DNA of 64,000 bases from Daphnia carinata (Eukaryota; Arthropoda; Branchiopoda; Diplostraca; Daphniidae), in assembly GCF_022539665.2 (NCBI RefSeq), contig NW_026712515.1, positions 16,315 through 80,314 of the forward strand, given 5' to 3'. The position numbers and the translations under genes were made by a program. The notes under the pieces are model-generated. The model did no database searches and was not told where the DNA came from. It saw nothing but the letters and a program-made list of their open reading frames with translations. This document shows, in pieces, positions 8,729-16,864 of the stretch (position 1 is the first letter of the stretch; the number at the start of each line of letters is the position of its first letter).

Positions 8729-11700
8729 ATGGAATCTCAAACCGTAAGTAATTATTCATTTTACTAGTGCTGGGCCGATCCCAGACACAGTGTATCAGGC
8801 TCGGGACGGATAGGCAACGGTCCGAGTGCTGACATTGTTACTATAAGTTTAAGGGCATTGAGACTTGTCACCTCAATGGGCACAGGTATCGGGATTGGTT
8901 TCACAGTGTCGTCGTGAAACCAATTGTCTGGCCATGGTCAGTGGACCTTCAGTTAGATGAATATCTTAGTCGGGACATAGGCCGACTAGGATTAGAAATA
9001 ATTGCGGTAGTTATTTAATTATATATGGAAATTATGTATGCTACTTTTTCAAATGCAATGAATTGCCTTCTTTCTTCACACAACTTAATGCTTTTGTTCA
9101 TTCTTTTTATGGTTTTTCAACTGGACTTAACTTACGTCTTACTAATTAAATTTTTTCTTTTTTTTTCTTCTTTGTCGATTTTGGCAGGGGGCTTTGCCTG
9201 GCAATTTTTTAAATTGTTTCCTCAGGCCGTTCTAATGCTTTAGTTCTTTCTTAATTTTTTCTCCTTATTCTTTACTTAAATTTCTTTTTTTTTTCGCTGG
9301 TGCTGGTAGGGCGCTTTTAACAACGAAGTTTTTAACAGTTTTTCTTATGGCGCTTGAAATGCTTTTCCGTTTTTTATCACTCTTTTGGCAAATGATTTTG
9401 CTTTTGCGTGATTAGATAAATTTTTTTGTTTCCTTTTCTTTTCGTTTTTACATTTTTGAAACCTTTTTTTCCGACGGCTTCAATCTTTGCTGTTTATTAC
9501 TACTTTTTTGGCAATTGATCTTTGCTTATGCAAGATCAGTTAATCATTTTTTTCTCTTTTTTTGCGGGTGTTCTCACGGTGCTTTACCAAGCGCCTTTTA
9601 ATTTTTCTTCAATCCGCTTCAGATTGCTATTCCCTTACAACTCTTTTTGGCAATTGATTTCTGCTTATGCGAAATTAATTTTTTTTTCTTTTCTCGTGTG
9701 TGTTGATTGGGGTATTTTTTCAAACCATTCTTTAAACGGCTTCGTCAGGCCGCTTTTACGCTTTGGTTATTTCTTATTCTTTTTCCAATTGATTATTGTT
9801 TTTGTCTCCTTTGCCTTTTCACAGTTAGGCTTTTTGTTATTTTTAATACTTCCGTACATTATCGATGCTTTCCTTCAGTACCAAGCTTTTGTTAGAATTA
9901 TTTTAATATAAAATCGTTTTATATTAAAATGAATTCCCGTTATCGACCATATAGTGCTAGATATAAGAGGAAAAGAGTACGCGAAGATATGGAATACATC
10001 CGGGAACTTAATGATGATGCAGATTTTGATGCTGCCTATTCAAGTAGTTCTTCTGATGTCGTTGACTTTAACGATAATAGCGGTGATACAGAGGAAGCTG
10101 AAGATTTTGTCAGTTGCGTAGGGGATGAAAATTTAAATGTAAATGAAATTTTTAGTGACGGTTCACCGTTATCGACGGACGCTGAAGACGGTTTCAGTGA
10201 TGATGACATTGAGATTGTAGGCATATCTAGCGCTGACGAGGTGGAAGAAAGTAGTGAGGAAGAAGGGGTTCCCAACTTTCGCGAATTATTTGCTTTATGG
10301 GCAGTTACCTGGGGAATTAATCAAAATGCAGTTGATGCTCTTTTAGCAATTTTTCGTTTGTTTTCATGGGGTATGAACTTTCCGAAATCTTGCCGAACTT
10401 TGATAAAGACACCTCGTAAGGTTCCGGTAAAAAATCTTACTCCAGGAAATTATTACCACTTTGGAATACAAAAAGGTATTGAAATGGTTCTACTTTGCGT
10501 TAATGCAAGACACATTCCAGAAACAGTTGAAATTTTTGTAAATATAGATGGGCTTCCTATTTCCAAAAGTAGTGGGGATCAATTTTGGCCTATTCTGGGA
10601 ATGATTAATAACGTAAAATGCAGGCGTGTGTTTTTAATTGGTCTTTACCATGGAAGCGCAAAGCCTCTTTTTTGTAATGAGTATCTTGCTGATTTTGTTG
10701 CCGAAACAGGAACGCTTATGGAAAGTGGATTTTCATTAAAGGACCGTCATCATAGCTTTCGCGTGTCATCTTTCATATGCGACACACCTGCGCGTTCATA
10801 CATATTAAATATTAAAAGTCACACGGCGTATTTTGGGTGTTCAAAGTGTATCCAACAGGGCGATTATGAAGGAAGGGTGGTTTTTTTGGAAAATGACTCG
10901 GATCTTCGAACTAATTATTCTTTTCGCAACCGCATTCACGAGGAGCATCACAATGGTGATTCAATTTTAGAAAATATTGAGATTGACATGGTTTTTGATT
11001 TCCCGAATGATCCGATGCATTTAATAGATTTAGGTGTAACTCGGAAATTGCTTCTGACTTGGATTCGTGGTCCATTGGAAACTAGGCTGTCTAGAATTTT
11101 GCTTGAATCCATTAGCTATAGATTAGAAGCAACAAGAGAATATATACCTAGGGAATTCGCTAGAAAAGCCAGATCTTTAAAATTTATAGATAGATGGAAG
11201 GCCACGGAATTCGGACTTTTCAACAGTTATGTCGGCCCTGTTGTCCTTGCTGGTATTTTGCCAATTCGGTCCTTCAACAACTTCCTTGTTTTCCATGTCG
11301 CCGTGCGAATTCTTTCTTCAAACAGTCTGTGCGTTTTGCATAATGAATATGCTAGGCAACTTCTACATTTATTCGTTAATGAATGTAAAGAAGTTTATGG
11401 GGCGTATTTTCTGTCTTTTAATGTTCACAATTTGGTACACCTGTGCGGCGATGTGTTGCGCTTTGGATCGTTACCAAATTTTTCAGCCTATCCATTTGAA
11501 AATTTTCTTCAAAAATTAAAAAAACTTTTGCGTAAGTCTAATCAAGCTTTACAGCAAGTAGTAAAGCGCCTACTTGAAATTGTAAATGTAAATTCAACCC
11601 CCCTGAAACTGGAATTCGATCTCCGTCACCGTTGTTTTCGAGTACAACACGATAGCGGCCCTGTACCACATAATTTTAAAGTAACCGTAGAATACAAAGA

Positions 11701-12040
11701 AATGCGGTTAGGCCCCTGGTTTCTTAGCTGCAAGGCACCAGATAATTGTGTCTTTCTTAAAGATTTGTCTCTCGTCCTGATTGACAATATAATAAGAAAC
11801 CAGGAAGGGGATTTCATTGTGGGAAGAAAATTTCGCCGTAAAATTGATTTGTTTTCGTATCCTTTAGCTTCTTCTTCATATAACATTTTTATCGTCGGAG
11901 ATCCTTGCCCAAGGTCAAAAGCATTGCCTTTGAATCAAATTAAATTTAAAGCAGTAAGATTGCCGACTTTTAAAGGCAATGGGATAGATATTGAGAATTC
12001 TTTTGCAGTTTTTCCACTTGCCATGGAAGAACATGCTTAA
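8729..12040 (+). CDS. TNP2-like DDE transposase of the CACTA-like element
   Basis: The main exon is open from ATG 9929 to 12040 (703 codons). A short first exon at 8729-8743 (MESQT, donor CC|GTAAGT) can join acceptor 9895 (TTTTGTTAG|A) and stays in frame for 11 codons up to 9929, giving 719 residues. Residues 1-110 (703-residue numbering) are acidic and Ser-rich. The catalytic core follows the TNP2-like family: NIDGLPISKSSG with Asp207, FICDTPARSY with Asp285, a CSKC knuckle (Cys304, Cys307), DPMHLIDLGVTRKLL (Asp361, Asp367) and FPFEN-like YPFENFLQKLKK with Glu524. Role: cuts at the terminal inverted repeats and moves the element. The frame is intact with no stop, so the element may be recently or still active. 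The DUF4806 gene lies directly downstream on the same strand. Confidence 0.85.
8744..9895 (+). other. Long hairpin- and T-rich intron in the transposase gene
   Basis: A 1152-bp candidate intron (GTAAGT...TTGTTAG), about ten times longer than the other introns of this element. Its first part (8770-8988) holds five consecutive inverted repeats. The rest (9100-9890) is extremely T-rich on the plus strand with diverged repeats: TTTTTTGGCAATTGATCTTTGC at about 9508 recurs at about 9648 and, weaker, at about 9384. Reading frames in this part encode only Phe/Leu-rich chance sequence. Confidence 0.55.
8770..8988. other. Cluster of five stem-loops
   Basis: CTGGG/CCCAG (8770-8774, 8780-8784), CTCGG/CCGAG (8800-8804, 8822-8826), CATTGAG/CTCAATG (8856-8862, 8872-8878), a perfect 11-bp stem ATTGGTTTCAC/GTGAAACCAAT (8894-8904, 8914-8924, loop of 9) and TAGTCGG/CCGACTA (8967-8973, 8982-8988). 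Loops are 5 to 9 bases except in the second. No known RNA family is recognised. Confidence 0.6.
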
Positions 12041-12243
12041 TCTCGCTTCTTCAGCATGGCATCTTTCAGTTTCCGCAATTTTTTTTTCTTCATTAGTACA
12101 TTTGCGAGATTTTCTTTTTTACTTGATTAATTCTTAAGTTTGTATTCGATTACAAACGTATGTTCTAAATGTTACAATATAGGTTTACATATGAATCGTA
12201 GTATAGTTTTTTTCAGCCAAAATGCAAATGTTTGTTTTTGTAG
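12041..12243 (+). other. Spacer and intron before the DUF4806 coding exons
   Basis: T-rich sequence between the transposase stop and acceptor 12243 (TTTTTGTAG|GGG). The frame is closed directly upstream of the acceptor (TAG), so the DUF4806 gene needs an upstream exon. No AATAAA is seen here; the nearest downstream one is at 12773. Confidence 0.5.
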
Positions 12244-13926
12244 GGGAAGTTCCTTATTTTGGAAGGCACCGAAGAACCATGGGTTACAACGGTGCCCATA
12301 TCGTGGTTTGACGGCGAAGTTTGTTGGTGGCCTCCAAAGTGCAAAGACTTAACAAAGTTCATTGAGTTAGGGTATGAACCAGATAGGGAGAAATGGGAAA
12401 AGCACCCTGCCCGTGTTAGAAAAGGCTTCGGTATGGGTATTCTGTTCTAGATTACATAGCGATCCTTTTTTTCAATTATTATTGATTTTTAAACGTAACA
12501 TGTCCTTTAGATACATATCAAGAAGCACGGCGCAATGAGAAAAAGGCCTTAGAAATGGAAGAAATTATAACTACTGATTCGGAGAAGGACAAGCGCAGTA
12601 GGAGCGCCAGGAAAGCTAAACAAATTTTTGACAACAGCAGTTTAGCCCGAACAAAACCCCCCTTGAAAAGAACTTCCGTTCCAATATTGAGTGATGAGTC
12701 CGAAGACGAGTCCCCACCACCTCCTCCTCCTCCATCTTCTTTTTGTCTTTCATCTTCTATAGGTAATTATTAAATAAAATTCACATAAATAAGAAAACAA
12801 ATAATCTTTTTAATCAGTTTTCCGCCCAGTTCCGCTTCAGTATTAGACTTACTTTGTTTATTTTTGAATAAGGCACCCCAGTTAGGCGACCTGCATCCTC
12901 ATTACACGAATTTACACCTTTCGTAGTTGATGATAATGACAGGGATTTCTATAGTAGTCAGGAAAAAGAGTTGAGAAATAATAAAGGTAATATTAACTAT
13001 CCTAACTTATGCATTCTGTTTTTGTTTGGGATTTCAATATTTGTTTTGTTGTTTATTATGTAGGCTGCAGGGGAAATGGTAATTCTTCAGACGTTTCGAA
13101 CACGTCTGGAAATTACATGTCAACAACTTCAAACAGCCCCTTATTGATGCCCACTGGAAACGGAGCCAACATCCGACGGCACCGAATTGCTAAAACTCAT
13201 GGTGGTATATGTTTTTTAAATTTTTAATTCCGTCCGTTACTTTAAAGCAACTTTTTTGTAATGTAGAATCTCGCGATGAATTTGTTCATCGCGGGATAGT
13301 GTCTCTTTCACATGAAATGCGAGACCAAAGCTCCGTAGGAATGGCCGTTCTAGACCGACTCAACAATATAGAGTCGGCTCTGAAACAAAAGGATATCGAA
13401 ACTGACCAAAACGAAGAATTTTTGGAAACGCTGCCTCTAACCACAATGGAGGAGTTTAAGAAGTTTAACGAAGAACTCAACAAACCCTGTATTAAAAAAT
13501 GCTTGGTAAGTTTATTTATAATTATAAGTAATACATACGTTTAATTATGGCAATTTTATTTTTTAGAACATTCATCTTATCGGGATTGGTGGTCACGACG
13601 CAAAAACCATCGTTCGGCTTATTACACGGCGCTTATTCACAAAGGATGTTGGGAAGCACTTCAGTTGGTTTGGACAGAGAGGAAATGAATGCCTCTCCGC
13701 TACGAATATCGGAAAATCCATTATAAGTATAAAAAATTAAAGTAATTAATTTTAATAGTATGTAATATTTTCAATTATAGTGGCCGCGAAAAGGACTCAA
13801 CCAATGATTACCGAGCAAGATGCCATCAAGGTGGTCCAAGCTTTGCTGCGCCATTGTAAGGATAAGGAAAAAAATAATAATGTGAGGGGGTTTAACTTAA
13901 GATCAGTTTTTTTATTTGTCTTCTAA
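12244..13926 (+). CDS. DUF4806 protein of the CACTA-like element, spliced
   Basis: Seven plus-strand exons: 12244-12430, 12511-12762, 12873-12986, 13064-13204, 13267-13505, 13567-13726 and 13781-13926. All introns are GT-AG and every junction keeps the frame, giving 412 residues; adding the shared exon 8729-8743 (MESQT) in phase gives 417. The N-terminal part has the family's Trp-Pro-Pro motif (GEVCWWPPKCKD) and, across the first junction, a TYQEARR segment. The middle is Ser-rich and disordered, with a run of Pro around exon 3. The C-terminal DUF4806 domain runs from LPLTTMEEFKKFNEEL through LIGIGGHDAKTIVRLITRRL and FSWFGQRG to QDAIKVVQALLRHC. DUF4806 proteins are often transposon-linked and their function is unknown; by analogy with TnpA of En/Spm this one could bind the subterminal repeats. 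That is inference. Confidence 0.8.
12773..12778 (+). terminator. AATAAA inside DUF4806 intron
   Basis: AATAAA lies 11 bp into the intron after the Pro-rich exon, just beyond an in-frame stop formed by read-through (...SIGNY, TAA). It could end transposase transcripts or make a short DUF4806 form lacking the C-terminal domain. Confidence 0.35.
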
Positions 13927-14097
13927 ACTTGACAGTTACGTGTTGTATGTTGTGGCAAATGTGAATACAAAGAAATTTCTCACCATAATTTGTGTTATAT
14001 TATTTATTATTCATTTTTTTACGGTAGCCAGAAATGCTTAAAAAAAGGTATTAACATAATTCTCACATGTTCAGAGCATGTCCTTTTCCCGCCCAGC

Positions 14098-14249
14098 AGG
14101 ACGTCCCTCGGATATCAATCGGCATATTCTCGGGAGGTCTTCCAATATTCAGTCGAGATCCGAAGGACATCCAACTCGGAGGTCAGGCAGTTCCACGGAT
14201 GTCCGTAAGATGTCGCCGTTATCCAACTAGGATATACCACGGATGTCCG
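14098..14249. promoter_or_regulatory. Right subterminal repeats (GGATGTCC/GGACGTCC)
   Basis: AGGACGTCCC (14098-14107), AGGACATCCA (14164-14173) and CGGATGTCCG twice (14196-14205, 14240-14249), matching the left subterminal set. Between 13927 and 14097 there is only AT-rich 3' flank of the DUF4806 gene. Confidence 0.7.
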
Positions 14250-14260
14250 TGGGACCGAAT

Positions 14261-14273
14261 TGTGCTATGTGGG
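14261..14273 (-). repeat. Right terminal inverted repeat
   Basis: TGTGCTATGTGGG, exact inverse of the left terminus and followed by TA. Confidence 0.88.
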
Positions 14274-14276
14274 TAG

Positions 14277-14964
14277 AGGCAACGTTTGTAACAGTTTTCT
14301 TCCTAATACAACGAGTAAAGTTGCTCAACTAAAAGCCGTCCCTTGCTTTCATTTCACACCGCATGAAAAACAAATGTGTGGCTAATTTAACGACCGGAAG
14401 ATGGCATAGTTAAGCAAACCAACTGCCATAAGCCACACAAGAAATCAGCAAACACAGATTGCACGTACTGAGAACGGTTCATCAATTAGTAATCCCTAAA
14501 ATACATTCTGAAAAGTTTTTTTTTTCAATTTTTCCTCCGTTATCTTCATTGGACGACCCTGACAACAAATAACCAAAAAAAAATCATTTTTTTTTTATTT
14601 AAAGTAAGTATTTGTATTTGTTGTATGTATATATACTATGTATTAGTTGAATTGACGTGACATTCAGTGTACGTTGGCCAACATCTTGCAATTGAACCAA
14701 GAAATTGGTAAATGGAATGCTGTGTCATACAAATAGGGAAAACTACATGTGTTTCCGAGATTGTAAGAGACCACTGCCGTGTTCTATCTTTACAAACCAT
14801 TTCAGAGTTCCTATTCAGGAACAGTTCCTGTAAACACTAGAACACACACCTCCACTTTTTTAGTTTTTAACAGAAAGCTTTTTTGCAATCGAAAATTAAT
14901 ATTTCACATTCGCAGCAATTTATTTGGGTTTGAAAATTGTATTTTTCATAAAGATGTTTGAACA
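14277..14964. other. No gene seen; possible displaced promoter of the 243-residue gene
   Basis: If the CACTA-like element is removed, this sequence joins directly to position 5079 and so would lie ~60 bp upstream of the minus-strand ATG at 5019. It contains CCGGAAGATGGC (14392-14403), which resembles ETS/YY1-type core-promoter motifs. Otherwise it is AT-rich with no reading frame of note. Confidence 0.35.
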
Positions 14965-16075
14965 AGACTATTTATGGAAGACATATAGCATAAAGATTGA
15001 CTGCGTACAACATTTCTTATAGTGGAGTGGTCTATTTTTTAATACTGACTGCGTTCCAAGTTTTGGGGGAAGGCAACAATGTTCCAACTTTGAACAGAAT
15101 AATTCATGTATGCCAATTAGGGAGCAGTTACTCACCATCTGGAAAAATATTTATTTTGTGATTGATATTTCTCATAGACATATTCACTGCGTTCCAAAGT
15201 TTTTGGGGGACCGTTACATTTTTCAACTTCCCAAGAATGAATGTATTGCTCATAAAGGGAATGCTTTATCCACACATTCCAAAACAAATTTCTCCTGGAT
15301 AACATGTGTATTGGAATGGTAGTGCTTTTCAACATTTTCACAGAATTTTATTTTCAGTCGTGGATTTTGGTAACAAGAAGGTTGACTGTTTTTCAAAATT
15401 TTCAGGGGACGTTCCAAGTTTAACCTTTAAAGTAATCTATTGTGTTTATCAAATGAATTGTTTCAAAAAGATTCTGGAACGCAATCCATTTGTGGAGGAA
15501 ATATGTAGCATAAAGATTCACTGCGTACAACATTTCCTAAAGTGGAGTGGACTAAATTTTAAGACTGACTGCGTTCCAAGTTTTGGGGGAAGGCAACAAT
15601 GTTCCAACTTTGAAAAAAACAATTCATGTATGCCAATTAGGGAGCAGTTACTCAACAACTGGGAAAAATATTTATTTTGTGATTGATATTTCTAATAGAA
15701 ATATTGACTGCGTTCCAAAGTTTTTGGGTGACCGTTACATTTTTCAACTTCCCAAGAATGCATAAATTGTTCATAAATAGAATGTTTCATCCACACATTC
15801 CAGAACAAATATCTCCTGGATAACATGTGTATTGGAATGGTAGTGTTTTTCAATATTTTCACAGAATTTTATTTTCAGTCGCTGATTTTAGTAACAGGAA
15901 GGTGATGATGACTGTTCTCCAAAATTTTCAGGGGACGTTTTAAGTTTAACCTTCAAAGTAATCTATTGTGGTTTTCAAATGAATTGTTCAAAAAGATTCT
16001 GGAACGCAGACTATTTCTGGAGGACATATGGAGCATTAAGATTGACTGCGTACAACATTTCTTAAAGTGAAGTTG
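14965..16075. repeat. ~520-bp tandem repeat, two copies plus a part
   Basis: Copy 1 is about 14965-15484, copy 2 about 15485-16009, and a partial copy 3 about 16010-16075. For example CTGCGTACAACATTTC occurs at 15001, 15521 and 16046. Inside each copy the motif CTGCGTTCCAA recurs (15049, 15187, 15569, 15708) together with inverted forms (15477, 16001). Short reading frames in it are not coding. From 16076 to 16195 and from 16331 to 16500 I see nothing else. Confidence 0.85.
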
Positions 16076-16195
16076 GTTCTTTAGCTTCGTTTAAAAAATA
16101 GTCGGTTAATTCTTTGATGAATAACATTTGTAATACTATTAAACGATTAAGATTTCACACAACTGGCTTTTTTCTCCTTGATTTGGTAATACTTT

Positions 16196-16330
16196 GACTG
16201 CGCTCCAAGATTTAACAGACACGCTACATGATTCAATTTTCAAACAAGAAATTTAGGTTTTTTAAATGGAATGGCACATTAAAAATGTTGGAAGACATGG
16301 TGTAGTATACCAGAATCTTGGAACGCAGTC
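16196..16330. mobile_element. 135-bp foldback (MITE-like) element
   Basis: GACTGCGCTCCAAGATT at 16196-16212 is inverted at 16314-16330 (AATCTTGGAACGCAGTC) with one mismatch in 17. The same terminal motif is the one repeated inside the neighbouring ~520-bp tandem repeat, so both probably derive from one non-autonomous element family. A target duplication is not clear. Confidence 0.55.
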
Positions 16331-16500
16331 ATCCCAGAAAGACATATCCAACATGACACTGATTTCAATTGAATGAAAACGCAAAAATATACTTCTGTGC
16401 TTATTTGAAAATTTCACCTTTAATTAAAGTCTGCCCAAACAAGGACCTTACTGCTTTTTCAAATTAATTTTATTTTTTGTTTATTTTTTCCTTTTATTAG

Positions 16501-16598
16501 AAAGACGTCGAGTTCTTCTATACTGCCACATCGAAATTCTTCCGTGACGCATACAACCGCCCCGCTGCAAACAAGAGCATCTGCACTTGAATATTCAA
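16501..16598 (+). other. Possible orphan exon
   Basis: A 98-bp segment between a pyrimidine-rich acceptor (TTTTATTAG) and a consensus donor (CAA|GTAAGT), open in one plus-strand frame (Ser/Thr-rich). It resembles the low-complexity middle exons of the DUF4806 gene in composition only. It could be a remnant of another transposon gene or a 5' exon of the Helitron transcript. Confidence 0.2.
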
Positions 16599-16685
16599 GT
16601 AAGTAAATATTTCCGTCATTCTGGTCACTTGAGAACAGTCCTTCAATACACTGAAGAGATCGTGTTACGTGTTTTGGCAAGCAAC

Positions 16686-16693
16686 TTTATAAG
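16686..16693 (+). promoter_or_regulatory. Possible TATA box of the Helitron gene
   Basis: TTTATAAG lies 172 bp upstream of the Helitron ATG. From 16700 to 16864 there is a short leader with repeated TGCTATTGTTTGTGT (16765-16800). This is weak evidence, based on position only. Confidence 0.2.
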
Positions 16694-16864
16694 GTTTTAG
16701 CAGATAACACTTTGAGCAACCATCTGGTGCGATGTCTTGAACGGTTCTACTTACCAATCATTGTTGCTATTGTTTGTGTTACTGTTTCTGCTATTGTTTG
16801 TGTGGACCTCCAAAAGCCCCTTCCCATCAACTATTAAGGAACCACGAATTATTTGCTAACAGAG

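Larger units (their letters stand above)
5080..14273 (+). mobile_element. CACTA/Mirage/Chapaev-like DNA transposon with captured gene fragments
   Basis: Bounded by perfect inverted termini: CCCACATAGCACA at 5080-5092 and TGTGCTATGTGGG at 14261-14273, flanked on both sides by TA (a 2-bp target duplication). Including the palindromic CTA/TAG flank the match is 16 bp. Both subterminal regions (5103-5232 and 14098-14249) carry repeated (C/A)GGA(T/C)GTCC(G/C) motifs in both orientations, as expected of CACTA-type transposase-binding sites. The plus strand encodes a TNP2-like transposase and a spliced DUF4806 protein. The left third carries host-like gene pieces on the minus strand. The ends do not start with CACTA, so within the CMC group a Mirage-like subgroup with TA duplication fits better; that placement is inference. 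Confidence 0.82.

Noticed and set aside
9522-9911. 129-codon hydrophobic frame resembling a membrane protein
   Set aside because: The sequence is T-rich, so Phe and Leu codons arise by composition. It lies in a candidate intron and shows repeats rather than protein conservation.
16459-16680. 73-codon minus-strand frame upstream of the Helitron gene
   Set aside because: No family resemblance. The same DNA looks more like a small plus-strand exon (16501-16598) with good splice sites.
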